From: Dysgonomonas gadei ATCC BAA-286
Lineage (GTDB): Bacteria; Bacteroidota; Bacteroidia; Bacteroidales; Dysgonomonadaceae
Reading direction: 5' to 3'
Assembly: GCF_000213555.1 (NCBI RefSeq)
Contig: NZ_GL891979.1
Location: 414,885 to 478,884, forward strand
DNA: 64,000 nt
Made by a program: the position numbers and the translations under genes. Under the pieces are notes generated by a model, which made no database searches, was not told the DNA's origin, and worked only from the letters and a program-made list of their open reading frames with translations. How positions within the stretch are numbered: the stretch's first letter is position 1; every line of letters starts with the position of its first letter. Positions 8,478 through 19,300 of this stretch are shown piece by piece.

Positions 8478-9866
8478 TCAATAAAAGAACAGATCCCAGA
8501 TAGCCGGAACAGGCTCTTTGTCGGAAGTATTGAATACGATCCGGATAAATGAAACCTTTTTGTTAATATCTATATTTACCGGCGAACCTGATATTCCTTT
8601 CTCTGTATGGTCGGCGATGGTTTCCCATGTATTTCCGTCTACAGAACTTTCTACATTTATGAAGTAAGTTTTCCAGGGATATTCGAAACGTATCTCCATT
8701 GTTTTGATGAAAGTATCTGGTTTAAAATCTGCTTTTATCCATGCATTCTCATCTGTTTCCGAAGCTTTCCACAAGGTGCTGAAATCGTTATCCGTCAAAT
8801 TCTTTACAGCAGAGTATTCCTCTTTCTCCGAACTTGCAGATATTGATGCGGGTTGGATATAGGTAACTTCCTTCTGCGAAAGTTTAGGGAAAGACTGTAC
8901 GCTGTATGGCGTGATATTCTTTATCTGTCTGTTCTGTCCGTCAAACTCAAGTTCGTTGATACATATCTGACGGAAGGCTGTTCCCGTATTGAATGGTAGG
9001 CTGTGGCGATGATATACGATATAATTCTTTCCTTCGAATGGCATGATGGTGTGATGTCCCGGGCCATATACCTTGAGGCTGTCCGCTGTTTTCAGAACAG
9101 GGCTGTTTTCAGCTTCGGTGAAAGGGCCAAGCGGTGTATCGCCCACTGCATACCTTACCTCATAAGTTTCGTCAATGGTTTTTCCTTCCGAATAAGTCAG
9201 ATAATATTTCGAATCGTGCTTTATCATTAGCGGCCCTTCAAAATAATGGGAAGGGGTAACCTCTTTCTCTTCTGTTTTGAACGTATGCATATCATCATTC
9301 AGTTCGGCAGCATAGCAATGCCCGTTTATCCAATCCCAGCCCGAACCCCAGTAAAGATAGGCTTTTCCGTCATCATCGATAAAGGCTTCGGCATCTATTA
9401 CATGGTAAAAACGGGTGGTGTCGAACGATAGCATCGGCTGGTCACCCATCATATTCTCCCACGGGCCCAGTGGATGTTTCGCTTTACCGCACCATACTTC
9501 CGAACCTACCGATACATACATGTAGAAAGTATCTCCTTTTTTTACGACCGATGGCGCCCATACATTGTTGTTATTCGAAGTAGGGGAAGTACATTGTGCT
9601 TTGGTAGGCCAGTTTAACTGATGAAATGTCCAGTTCTGAAAATCATCCGATACCCAGCACGAGAGGAATTCCGCTCCCCAAGGGTCAGCCGTGGCATACA
9701 TATAAAATTTGCCTTCATGTTGAACAATAGAAGGGTCGGCAAAATAGCCGGGAATAACCGGACTGTGAAGTTCCGCCGTTTCCCGGGGATCTGTTGATTT
9801 ACTTCCTCCGCATGCTGTGAGCAAAGCGGTGAACAATAATGACAGGTAAATAAAATTTTTCTTCAT
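8478..9866 (-). CDS. GH43 arabinofuranosidase/xylosidase lipoprotein with F5/8 C-terminal domain
   Basis: This 462-residue lipoprotein has its lipobox Cys at 19 (LTAC). GH43 five-bladed propeller signatures are present: the base D44 in FADPS, the pKa-modulating D158 in IDAEAF, and the acid E210 in FEGPL. GH43 inverts configuration and typically removes alpha-L-arabinofuranose or beta-xylose. About residues 330-462 form an F5/8-type (CBM32-like) galactose-binding fold ending in WDLFFY. The enzyme is probably anchored to the outer membrane. The substrate is inferred as arabinose from the GH51 and GH127 neighbours; xylose cannot be ruled out. Confidence 0.88.
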   Translation of the reverse strand: MKKNFIYLSLLFTALLTACGGSKSTDPRETAELHSPVIPGYFADPSIVQHEGKFYMYATADPWGAEFLSCWVSDDFQNWTFHQLNWPTKAQCTSPTSNNNNVWAPSVVKKGDTFYMYVSVGSEVWCGKAKHPLGPWENMMGDQPMLSFDTTRFYHVIDAEAFIDDDGKAYLYWGSGWDWINGHCYAAELNDDMHTFKTEEKEVTPSHYFEGPLMIKHDSKYYLTYSEGKTIDETYEVRYAVGDTPLGPFTEAENSPVLKTADSLKVYGPGHHTIMPFEGKNYIVYHRHSLPFNTGTAFRQICINELEFDGQNRQIKNITPYSVQSFPKLSQKEVTYIQPASISASSEKEEYSAVKNLTDNDFSTLWKASETDENAWIKADFKPDTFIKTMEIRFEYPWKTYFINVESSVDGNTWETIADHTEKGISGSPVNIDINKKVSFIRIVFNTSDKEPVPAIWDLFFY

Positions 9867-9957
9867 GTAATGTTATATTTAAGGTCTCAGACCTATTTGT
9901 TGCTTTCGTGTCTGAAAAAGAGATAGTTCGTTATAAATGTACTTCTTTTTTTATTGA

Positions 9958-9989
9958 GCTTGTATTGCACCCAGAGGGTCAATACAAGC
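9958..9989. terminator. Strong hairpin between GH31 and GH43
   Basis: A 10-base perfect stem (GCTTGTATTG at 9958-9967 with its complement at 9980-9989) encloses an inner CCC/GGG pairing. It lies 25 bases after the GH31 stop on the minus strand. No T-run follows in the direction of transcription, so it may be a processing or stability hairpin rather than a true terminator. Confidence 0.5.
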
Positions 9990-10014
9990 ATTAAGTAGAT
10001 AAAAAAACGTATGT

Positions 10015-12429
10015 TTAGAGTTTTATTGAAACTTCTTTTCCTTTATAGGTAACTACTTTATTTATCTTCAGGGAGTTTTCAACTCCGATCCCTTTCAACT
10101 GGTCGACAAGTACAATCCGGAATCTGCGATTTTTAAGCATACCCGTAAATTCGCCATTCCTGTTTTTAATGGTTAGAGTCCTGTTCTGGTCATTCCATTT
10201 AAATCTGATTGTCGAATAAATCCCTTTTTCGTAATTATAATTGTCATTTTCGTCTTCGTACAGAACAAATTCCCCATTTGCCCCTGTATAAATCCTTATT
10301 TCGAGGTTATCCCATTTCTTTTCGATGGCATATTGCACTTTCGGCCCCCAAGGAATAATCGATCCGGCTTTTATATACAAAGGGATAATATCTATCGGCA
10401 CTTCTTTATTGATGGTCTGCCCTCCGTTTAATTTCTCGCCTGTCCAGAAATCGAACCAGTCCGTACCCTGAGGCAGATAGACAGCCTGAGTCTTTACTTT
10501 ACTGAAGTTTTCCTGAGGATTCTTCCATTTGTTTTTTTCTTCTGCGGAAACATACATCGGGTCGGTAACAGGCGTAACAAGGAACGATTTTCCGAACATA
10601 TACTGATTGCTTATATCGTGCACTTTTTTGTCTTCGTTGAAATCCATAAATAAGGCACGCAGGAATGAACCGGAGTTGCTGGTTACATCCCAGGCTGTTG
10701 AATACATGTAAGGAATCATGCTATAACGCAGATTGATATACTTTTCTTCCGAGTCATAAGCCCAATCACCTTTCTTCCCGAAGAAATATATTTCCTTTGA
10801 TACACCACTACCGTGCGAACGTTGCATAGGTGTGAATGTACCGTACTGAAACCAACGTGTATATAATTCGTGGTATGCTTTGTTGCTTACTTCTCCTTCA
10901 TATTCCCAGAGGAAGAAACCTCCTATATCTGTATTCCAGTACGGAATACCGCTAAGAGAGAAATTGAGTCCGGTAGGTATCTGTCTTTTCAGAACGTCCC
11001 ATTTGGCAACTACATCTCCCGACCATGTGTTAGCTGCATATCGCTGTTGCCCCGCAAAAGCGCATCGGGTGAGCAAATAGACACGTTTGTCTGATGTGGT
11101 AGCCCTCTGATGTTCATACACACCCTTGTTCGATTCCAGAGGGAATGCATTGCGCACGCTGCGGAAAGTGCCTAGATGGGTAGGCACATCGAAGTCTGAT
11201 TCTTTAACATCCAGATGGTCGGGTTCGGTAGAGTCGAGCCACCATGCATCTATTCCTTTCGAAAACAGGCCTTTGTTCATATAATCCCAATATATGTCGC
11301 GCGCTTCGGGATTGTAGGCGTCATATACTCTCACGCCCGAAGGCTTGTTGGGATCGGGTGGCCATGTATCTGCACTGGAAGCAGGCCACGTTTTGAAATT
11401 GAGTAGCATATTTTTCTCTTTCATCACCTTGAATGGTTTCGTATCGGGTCCGAATGAAGCCCAAACGGAAATCATGATATGCGCATTTTGTTTGTGTACA
11501 TAGTCGATCATGCCTTGCGGGTCGGGAAATTCGGGATTGTCAAAGTTCATAGAATTCCAGTTGGTGTTAGGCCCCCAGTATTGCCAGTCCTGTATAATAC
11601 CATCGAGTGGAATGCCCAGTTGCCTGTATTTGTCTACCACTTCCATAGTCTCTGTTTGGCTCTTATATCTCTCTCGTGATTGCCAGAATCCGAATGTCCA
11701 CAACGGATACATTGGGGCCTGTCCTGTTAGGTCACGCATCTGGGCGATAACTCCGTCCCCGCTTTTACCATACATAAAATAGTAATCGGAGCATTCGCCT
11801 ACTTCCGAGTCGAAAGACATCTCCTGCGGATTGTCGTTGAATGTAGTGGGAGAGTAGTTGTCCCAGAATATGCCATATCCCCTCACCGATTGCAGGAACG
11901 GAACACTCGCGTACAAGGCGCGCTGGCGCATAAATATTTTCTCTCCGCGCTGGTTCAGCTTATCGGTTTGTTGCTGGCCTAATCCGTAAATGGCTTCACC
12001 CTTCTCTAGTAGAAAGGCTTGGCGTACACTGAATGTTTTATTTCCGGCATCATTAAAATTGGAAAATTGTGTGCCATAGTCTTTTTCTGTAAAAAGAGGA
12101 TTTCCACTTTTGTCGGAGTAAGCTACTTTCCCTGTATTCAGGTTGACGGTAACTTGCAACAATTCACTGTTTAGGGATACTATGCTCCCATTTTGGCTAA
12201 TGTCTAATGCTGTCGTTTGCGGTGTCTTTATCACCGAAAGGCTTTCTTTTTTGAAACTCCTGCCTTCCGGAGATTTTACTACACGTACGATTGACGGACT
12301 GTAGAATTGTATTTCCACATCCATCGACTGTACATTTGTCTTTATTCCTTTGTCCGTCTTTTGGTACGTTTGAGCAAATAATTGCCCGGCTATAATAGAT
12401 AAAATAAGTAGTATAAATTTTTTTTTCAT
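10015..12429 (-). CDS. GH31 alpha-xylosidase/alpha-glucosidase-like hydrolase
   Basis: This is a secreted 804-residue protein with a signal peptide at residues 1-19. It has an N-terminal beta-sandwich (about 25-230), then a (beta/alpha)8 barrel. The catalytic nucleophile is D399 in WWLDSTEPD and the acid/base is D472 in TWSGD. A DUF5110-like beta-domain follows at the C-terminus. GH31 enzymes cleave alpha-linked xylose, glucose or galactose with retention. The run WWLDSTEPD is common among Bacteroidetes alpha-xylosidases. In a locus rich in arabinofuranosidases the target could be an alpha-capped arabinose side chain, but specificity cannot be read from sequence. It sits 38 bases after a small Tat-signal gene and is part of the PUL operon. 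Confidence 0.9.
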   Translation of the reverse strand: MKKKFILLILSIIAGQLFAQTYQKTDKGIKTNVQSMDVEIQFYSPSIVRVVKSPEGRSFKKESLSVIKTPQTTALDISQNGSIVSLNSELLQVTVNLNTGKVAYSDKSGNPLFTEKDYGTQFSNFNDAGNKTFSVRQAFLLEKGEAIYGLGQQQTDKLNQRGEKIFMRQRALYASVPFLQSVRGYGIFWDNYSPTTFNDNPQEMSFDSEVGECSDYYFMYGKSGDGVIAQMRDLTGQAPMYPLWTFGFWQSRERYKSQTETMEVVDKYRQLGIPLDGIIQDWQYWGPNTNWNSMNFDNPEFPDPQGMIDYVHKQNAHIMISVWASFGPDTKPFKVMKEKNMLLNFKTWPASSADTWPPDPNKPSGVRVYDAYNPEARDIYWDYMNKGLFSKGIDAWWLDSTEPDHLDVKESDFDVPTHLGTFRSVRNAFPLESNKGVYEHQRATTSDKRVYLLTRCAFAGQQRYAANTWSGDVVAKWDVLKRQIPTGLNFSLSGIPYWNTDIGGFFLWEYEGEVSNKAYHELYTRWFQYGTFTPMQRSHGSGVSKEIYFFGKKGDWAYDSEEKYINLRYSMIPYMYSTAWDVTSNSGSFLRALFMDFNEDKKVHDISNQYMFGKSFLVTPVTDPMYVSAEEKNKWKNPQENFSKVKTQAVYLPQGTDWFDFWTGEKLNGGQTINKEVPIDIIPLYIKAGSIIPWGPKVQYAIEKKWDNLEIRIYTGANGEFVLYEDENDNYNYEKGIYSTIRFKWNDQNRTLTIKNRNGEFTGMLKNRRFRIVLVDQLKGIGVENSLKINKVVTYKGKEVSIKL

Positions 12430-12467
12430 TTTAAAACAGCGTTTGTTTCAGTTTAAATAGTAGATAT

Positions 12468-13028
12468 TCACTCCTTTAATGTTATGCGATAAACACACTT
12501 TTCATTTCCCCGTTGTATCGAAGAAATGACAGTTGCCTTTACCGGACTTCCGTTCACTTTCGAAAACATCATTTCGGCAAAACCTTCGGAACAAAAGCAT
12601 AACGCAGGATATTTAATACCTTCACTTTTATTGATGAGAGGGCATACGCAGGCTGATTTGTTTTCATCGGCCAGTATGACTTTTCCGTTGTCTTCGTAAC
12701 TAAATTTCCAGCCCCATTCTTTTTCTATAAATCGAATGAAATCATTCATCTTTCCTATATAAGAGGCTAGCGATATATCCATGTTCAAATTTTGATAATG
12801 GGCCAAAGATGCTGATTTTACTAATTTACAGATCTCTGTTTCAGGCAGATTATTATCCAGATTAGTTAGTATTTCCGATATCCACTTTTGAAACATAACA
12901 GCACTCCGATCGTCGTCGGGCATTTCAGCATTGTTGCTGGTATTTACACCAGAGATAGTATTGAATCCGCATATACATGCGCTACTCAAACAAGCCTTTT
13001 TTATAAAATTTCGTCTGGATAAGGCCAT
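12468..13028 (-). CDS. Small Tat-signal, Cys-containing protein of unknown function
   Basis: This 186-residue protein begins with a twin-arginine signal (SRRNFIKKA), followed by a hydrophobic stretch with several Cys (LSSACICGF). The mature part has a paired cluster at about residues 126-144: CVCPL, then CFC within ALCFCSEG. Four Cys so arranged could bind a metal or form disulfides. I do not recognise the family with confidence; the last 50 residues (FAEMMFSKVNGSPV onward) recall small V4R/DUF6144-like or thiazoline-hydrolase-like domains. It begins only 7 bases after the upstream GH51 stop codon and 38 bases before GH31, so it is embedded in the PUL operon. A folded export route suggests a cofactor-bearing accessory protein. 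Confidence 0.7.
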   Translation of the reverse strand: MALSRRNFIKKACLSSACICGFNTISGVNTSNNAEMPDDDRSAVMFQKWISEILTNLDNNLPETEICKLVKSASLAHYQNLNMDISLASYIGKMNDFIRFIEKEWGWKFSYEDNGKVILADENKSACVCPLINKSEGIKYPALCFCSEGFAEMMFSKVNGSPVKATVISSIQRGNEKCVYRITLKE

Positions 13029-13035
13029 GGTTCTA

Positions 13036-14577
13036 CTATTTTATTTCAAGAACAACAATCGATTTGGCAGGCAGTTTTATATTCAGCTTGCCATTTTCTA
13101 TTTTAGCACCTGTGAAGGTCTGAGGTTTTACCAAGTCAGGGTTTTCGAAAGTATTGTGGTCTTCAATGTTTTTCGAGGTCAGAATCCGTCCTTTTACACT
13201 ATTTATCTTCGTGTTTGAGAAATCTATATTTACATTCTGCTCAGCATTCAGGTCTATATTTGCCAGCGTAATATGCGTCAATCCGTCTTTCTGCGAAGCA
13301 GACGCATTAACTAAGGCTACATTGCGGCCTCTTATCTCTTTCGTTTCCGAGATAATATCCATCGGCAGATAAGTTGCATCCTGATGCACGCGGTACATAT
13401 CGAAGACATGGTAGGTCGGTGTCAGTGTCATCTTATCGTCTTTGGTCAATATCATAGATTGAAGTACATTGACCACCTGTGCTATATTAGCCATCTGAAT
13501 GCGGTCGCCATACTTGTTGAATACGTTCAATGACAGGGCGGCAACAAATGCATCGCGCATGGTATTCTGCTGATACAGGAATCCCGGATTAGTACCCGGT
13601 TCCACGTCCCACCATGTACCCCATTCGTCTACCATAAGGCCTACTTTTTTGTCCTTGTCGTATTTATCCATAATGGTCATATGCTTTTGAATTACTTCTT
13701 CTATTTCAAGGCATTTTCCCATTGTCCAATAATAGTCGTCTGGCGTGAATTCTGTTGCTGAACCTTTGCTGCCGCTCCATCCTGTAACCGTATAGTAATG
13801 AAGTGAAAGTCCGTGCATTTTCTTTCCGGCTTTTTTCATTAACACGTCAGTCCAGTCATAATCATAGTCGCTTGCTCCACTGGCTATTTTGAAGAGTTTA
13901 TTTTCGTCAAAATTGCGGCAGTAAACGGCATAACGGCGATAGAGATCTGCATAATAGTCGGGCAGCATGTCGCCTCCGCAACCCCAGCTTTCGTTGCCAA
14001 CTCCCAGATATTTTACTTTCCATGCCTTATCACGTCCGTTTTTGCGGCGCAGATTTGCCATTGGGCTATCACCGTCCGATGTCATGTATTCTACCCATTT
14101 GGCGAGTTCTTCTACAGTGCCGCTTCCTACATTTCCGCTAATATATGGCTCGCATTCAAGTAATTCGCAAAGATTGAGGAATTCGTGTGTGCCGAAGCTG
14201 TTGTCTTCTACTACTCCGCCCCAGTTGTTATTAACCATCTTCGGACGGTTTGCTTTCGGGCCTATCCCGTCCATCCAGTGATATTCATCGGCAAAGCATC
14301 CGCCCGGCCAGCGCAGATTGGGTATCTGAAGTTTTTTCAGAGCATTCAGCACATCGGTACGGTAACCTTTTGTATTGGGTATCTTTGAATCTTCTCCCAC
14401 CCATAAGCCGCCATAGATACATGTACCGAGATGTTCGGCAAAATGTCCGTATATGTGCTTACTGATAGTTTGCTTACCTCTTTCGGGATAAATGCGGATA
14501 GATACGTCCTTTTGCTGTGAGAAAGCTGAAAAGGAACTAACTAAAACTAAAGCGGTAAGTAAAAGTCTTTTTTTCAT
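13036..14577 (-). CDS. GH51 alpha-L-arabinofuranosidase
   Basis: This is a 513-residue protein with a cleavable signal peptide (residues 1-20, SAFSQ). It is the compact GH51 form: a (beta/alpha)8 barrel plus a C-terminal beta-sandwich, without extra modules. The acid/base is E196 in GVGNES and the nucleophile is E318 in MVDEWG. NLRWPGGCFADEYHW at about 87-101 is the typical active-site run. It removes alpha-1,2/1,3/1,5-linked L-arabinofuranose, probably in the periplasm. It is the first enzyme gene after SusD, separated from it by 161 bases with a hairpin, and its start lies directly after that gap. The second GH51 at 5.9-8.4 kb is larger and multidomain, so the two probably act at different places or on different linkages. 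Confidence 0.93.
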   Translation of the reverse strand: MKKRLLLTALVLVSSFSAFSQQKDVSIRIYPERGKQTISKHIYGHFAEHLGTCIYGGLWVGEDSKIPNTKGYRTDVLNALKKLQIPNLRWPGGCFADEYHWMDGIGPKANRPKMVNNNWGGVVEDNSFGTHEFLNLCELLECEPYISGNVGSGTVEELAKWVEYMTSDGDSPMANLRRKNGRDKAWKVKYLGVGNESWGCGGDMLPDYYADLYRRYAVYCRNFDENKLFKIASGASDYDYDWTDVLMKKAGKKMHGLSLHYYTVTGWSGSKGSATEFTPDDYYWTMGKCLEIEEVIQKHMTIMDKYDKDKKVGLMVDEWGTWWDVEPGTNPGFLYQQNTMRDAFVAALSLNVFNKYGDRIQMANIAQVVNVLQSMILTKDDKMTLTPTYHVFDMYRVHQDATYLPMDIISETKEIRGRNVALVNASASQKDGLTHITLANIDLNAEQNVNIDFSNTKINSVKGRILTSKNIEDHNTFENPDLVKPQTFTGAKIENGKLNIKLPAKSIVVLEIK

Positions 14578-14693
14578 TGGTTTTATGGTTATAGATTTAA
14601 TAATTCTAAAGTAGCTATTATTTTACACCTCTTACAACCAGAGATTAGTCATAATGGATGAAAAATCGGTCAAATACATATTGTTCCGGAATT

Positions 14694-14727
14694 ATTACCG
14701 GTAGTATATTTTAATACCACCGGTAAT
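14694..14727. terminator. Hairpin between SusD and downstream enzyme genes
   Basis: A 14-base stem with one mismatch (14694-14707 with 14714-14727) has a six-base loop and an ACCGGT core. It lies just after the SusD stop on the minus strand. No T-run follows it, so it is better read as a stabilising or attenuating hairpin that keeps susCD transcript above enzyme transcript. Confidence 0.5.
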
Positions 14728-14738
14728 GAATTTTATTA

Positions 14739-16376
14739 TTAATAACCCGTATTCTGTTTTAAGTTGCTGTTAGTTAGTAATATGGAATTTGGTATTGGAT
14801 ATAGGTCCCGATTCTTATTTTTTGTCGCATCATGCGAAAACCACGATTTGGTAGAGAAAACACCGAATCTGATCAGGTCCTGACGGCGACGGCCTTCCTG
14901 CGCAAACTCCCAGCCTAATTCATCAAGGAAACGGCCATATTGAATATCGCTTCCACCTTCGCTGGTAGTACTGTATACATCGCGGCGGCCATAATCATAA
15001 ACACTTCCCAGTTTCAATTCTGCATCTGTAACAGCAGCTTTTGCCGGATTGGTATTTCTAAATGCTCTTTCCCTGACTTCTGTAACAAGCGCTCCTGCTC
15101 CGGACTGATTTGATCTCATCAATGCTTCTGCTTTCATCATCAGGATATCTGCATACCGGAACTGCGGCCAATCATTACTCAAACGGTTGGTAGAACCTTC
15201 TGCATACTCGAATTTTCCCCATCTGAATCCATCGGCCATATCCGAGTTGTCGATGGAAGGAACAGATTTTACATAGATAACCTGTCCTCCGCCATCGCTA
15301 CGCTCCAATGGTTGTGTACCTGTTAGTGATGTATATTGCGGACCTGAAATGTAATTTTCAGTCAATCTTATGTCATCAGGATCAAAAGAATCGATAAATT
15401 GAGGAGTGGCACAAACACCGCCCCAAGGCCTGGCCGTGAACCCATAAGTGGTTTGGTTTTCAGGGGCTAATGTATAGAGGTGAAAGTCAAAAGCATTCCA
15501 GTCTGTCACGTAAACTTCGTCGAAAGGAAGGCCGAATATGATTTCTTTAGAGTTTTCGTTTTTGGTTACGAATATATTCTTCTGCTCTCCTTCCAGTCCG
15601 TATTCATTTGATTCTTTTGCATAATCAATCACCTTATTGCATGCGTTGATACAGTTTTGCCATTCGGCTGTACCGCTCCATACTTCCGCATTCAGATACA
15701 TCTTTGCCAATATGGTATAGCCAACCCATTTATTCATACGTCCGTAAAGAGCACCTCTGGGAGTTTCGGAAAGCAAATCGACGTTGTTCGTTATCTCATC
15801 TATAATAAAATTATATACCTGCAATCGTGTTGATTGCTGGGGGAGCGATACGTCTTTATAGTCGGTAACGATAGGAACGTTTCCAAACAAATCGACCAAG
15901 ATATAATAATACGAAGCGCGCAGCACTTTAAGTTCGGCAATAAGCGCATCTTTTGTTTCTCCTGTTACAGAAATTGCTCCGTCATCGATCTGCGATAATA
16001 GACGGTTACAGGTATTGATGCCTGTATATGTACGCGACCATCCTTGAAGAGGGCCATCGTCTTCGGATGTCCAGGTGTGCTGATGCCATCTTTTGTAAAT
16101 GTATCCGTCGACCCAACCAATACCGTCACGTCCCGGTAGAACATCCTGATCGGCACTCAGCTCCTGTGAACGGACAACTCCGTTCCATAATAGCATCGTT
16201 TCGCGCCACGATACGTAAGCAGCATTGACTAAGTAACCTATTTCTTCTTCTGATGTAGGTTTATATTCTTCTGATGGAATTGTTCCATAGCTATCACTTT
16301 TCAGGTCGGTACATGAAGTAATATTAAGCAATATAAAAATGGCACAAAGTCCGAATGATAATATTCTTGTTTTCAT
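14739..16376 (-). CDS. SusD/RagB-family glycan-binding lipoprotein
   Basis: This 545-residue surface lipoprotein has its lipobox Cys at 22 (ITSC). It has the alpha-helical TPR-type SusD fold, with the N-terminal SusD-like region at about 25-220 and the C-terminal RagB/SusD signature (FRYADILMMKAEALMR near residue 400, then a C-terminal YPIPN run). SusD proteins cap the partner SusC barrel and capture oligosaccharides. It starts 19 bases after the SusC stop. Given the downstream enzymes, its ligand should be an arabinose-rich glycan; this is inference from context. Confidence 0.94.
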   Translation of the reverse strand: MKTRILSFGLCAIFILLNITSCTDLKSDSYGTIPSEEYKPTSEEEIGYLVNAAYVSWRETMLLWNGVVRSQELSADQDVLPGRDGIGWVDGYIYKRWHQHTWTSEDDGPLQGWSRTYTGINTCNRLLSQIDDGAISVTGETKDALIAELKVLRASYYYILVDLFGNVPIVTDYKDVSLPQQSTRLQVYNFIIDEITNNVDLLSETPRGALYGRMNKWVGYTILAKMYLNAEVWSGTAEWQNCINACNKVIDYAKESNEYGLEGEQKNIFVTKNENSKEIIFGLPFDEVYVTDWNAFDFHLYTLAPENQTTYGFTARPWGGVCATPQFIDSFDPDDIRLTENYISGPQYTSLTGTQPLERSDGGGQVIYVKSVPSIDNSDMADGFRWGKFEYAEGSTNRLSNDWPQFRYADILMMKAEALMRSNQSGAGALVTEVRERAFRNTNPAKAAVTDAELKLGSVYDYGRRDVYSTTSEGGSDIQYGRFLDELGWEFAQEGRRRQDLIRFGVFSTKSWFSHDATKNKNRDLYPIPNSILLTNSNLKQNTGY

Positions 16377-16395
16377 CTTATATTCAATTTATTAG

Positions 16396-19300
16396 TTAGA
16401 ATTTAACACCTACACCAAGTGTGAATGAGCGAACTGTCGGATATCTGTCTCTACTGTCATATCCCGGAGTTAATCCATTGATCTCCAGTTCGGGATCGAT
16501 GCCTTTATATCCTGTTATAGTGAGTGCGTTCAATACAGATCCGTAGACACGTAGCGACTTGATATATTTACCTATATTGTTGAAGGTATAGCCTAATGTA
16601 ATATTATCTATTTTCCAGTAATCTCCATTTTCGATATAGTAGCTATTGAATTCCGGTTCAACGGATTTGCTCAGTTGAGTTTTGCCGAAAACTTTATCTG
16701 TTACAGATTTTAATCTGTTTTCCACTCTACTGTTTTTGGTGTTTTCATAGTTCATGCGAGCGGCATTTATTATCTGAAAACCAAAAGCACCACGCATCGT
16801 AATATTCAAGTCGAAGCTTTTGTAACGGAAACTATTGTTCCATCCACCATACCATGTAGGAACACCATTTCCTATCATATGCTTATCTTCCGGAGCATGC
16901 GTAAAATCATCATAAGGCACTCTGTTGCCATCTCTGTCCAGATAGATCCACTTGCCTTCATCATCTACATCTACTACTTTGAATCCATAAAAATTTCCTA
17001 TTTTTTCCCCTACCTGTACCCGGTGTGATCCGGTCACTTGTCCGGAATATTCGGCAGTTCCTGTATCGAAATAGTCATATTCCGTTTTGAATACGCTACC
17101 CGAAAGGCTTTTCAATTTATTAGAGTTAGTAGAAAACGTTACTGTTGTATTCCATTCAAAATCCTTACTCATAAGAGGGATTCCCGATAAAAGAAGTTCC
17201 ATACCTCTATTTTGCAGTTTACCTCCGTTAGCCCAGGTTTTCGGATATAAATTTGGTGGAGTAGGCACTGCGTATTCGAATAATAAACCATCCACTTCGC
17301 GGTTATAAACATCGATTGCTCCTGAGAAACGTCCTTTGAGAGCCGTGAAATCAATCCCTATATTGGTTTCTTTCTTCTCTTCCCATTTCAGATCAGGATT
17401 GGCATTCGATGCCGGAACAACAGTTTTCACCCATTTTCCGTTCACATATGCGTAGCCACCATATTTAACCATTGCTGTTCCCATGAATCCGTTACTAGGT
17501 TGAGATCCAGTAACACCATATCCTATACGAAGTTTTAGATCATCTAATATATTCTGGTCTTTCATAAAGGCTTCTTGTGTAATTCTCCATCCTAATGAAA
17601 CGGAAGGAAATGCACCCCATTCATTATCTGTTCCCCATAACTGGCTAGCACCTTCGTAACGCAAGCTCGCCATGAGCAGGTATTTATCCATATAAGAATA
17701 AGTAGCACGACCAAAAAAACCGATGAGATTGCTTGTTTTTTTTGTAGACGAGGCATCTGCTAATCCGTTTTTAAGAGCAGATCCGGCTCCTATATTATGC
17801 CATCCGCCCATATAATCGTCCTGAAATCCATAATTGGAAAAATACATGTCTTCAAAATCGGTTTCATTGTAGCTATAACCACCTAATACGCTGAATTTGT
17901 GAACATTTATTTGTTTGTTATATTGAGCAGTCAGTTCAACTAGTTTCTCCATTTGAGTATAGGCTCCTACCGAAGACCAACCGGCAAGACCATCGCGAAG
18001 TGCTGAAATATGGTTTCTGGTCTCAGAATATCCATGGTTTCTGTTTTGGCGGTTATAAGACATAACGGCACTTAATGTCAAATCCTTGATAGGATTGTAA
18101 ATAATACTTCCATTGAAGCGTATATCTGTATTTTTCACATTCCCATAGCACTCATACAGCCTTGCCAAAGGATTTTCATACTCGAATTTATTTACATTTT
18201 CATACCAGCTTCCATCAGCATTCCTTACGGGGTCTGTTGGGTTGTGAAGCGTTGCCTGGCGGTATGTATAGCCGTTCCAGCTTCCTGCATTATTGGTAGA
18301 TGCAAATTGATTTTTCTTACCCAAGATTCCGAATCTTAATTGCAATTTGTCATCGAACATGCGGTGGGAAACCTGAATCCGTCCCTGAAAAGTTTCAGAA
18401 TCCGACTTCTTCATAATACCTTCTTGCGAAGTATAGTTTATATTAGCAATATAGTTTGTGCTTGCAGTTCCACCCTGAAGGGAAAGGTTATGAACATGGG
18501 TTAGCGGAGTGCGTGTAATCTCATCGAGCCAATCGGTATCTCCGCCATGATCTTCAGTAGGATATAATTCGCGGAACTCGCTTGCGCTAAGCATATCCAG
18601 TTTATTGGCTATTTTGGATGTACTGATATAACCATTGTATTCTACTGTATTTATCTGTGCACCTTGTGCTCTTTTGGTCGTTATCAAAATTACCCCGTTT
18701 GTACCCCGTGTACCGTAAATAGCGGCAGCAGATCCGTCTTTCAACACATCAATAGACTCTACATCTTCCGGGGCAACAGTGCTAAGACTACCCGGTATAC
18801 CATCGATCAGGATAAGTGGATTGGTGTTCGCTCCGCCGATAGAGTTGTTTCCGCGTAATTGTATCTGGGTACCACCTGTAGGGTCACCATTCGGATTGGA
18901 GATCGCTAATCCGGCCACTTTACCCTGAATCAGTTGCCCTACATCTTTCACCGCGCCTTTTGTAAAGTTTTCGGATTTTACACTGGCTACAGAACTTGTA
19001 ATATCTCCTTTGCGCTGTGTACCGTAGCCGATAACCACAACTTCGTTGAGGTCGTTGAGGTTTTCGATCAATGTGAGATTGATCGCAGATTTACCTTTTA
19101 CGGATACTTCTTGTGTTTCGTATCCGATATATGAAAATACAAGGATGTCATTTTCAGGTACCTCTAAGTGAAATTTACCATCTTCGTCCGTAATTGTTCC
19201 TTTGGTAGTCCCTTTTATTGTGACTGATACACCAATAAGGGGTTCATTGCTGATATCCAGTATTGTTCCTGATATTTTCCCTGTTTGTCGACTGGCTACT

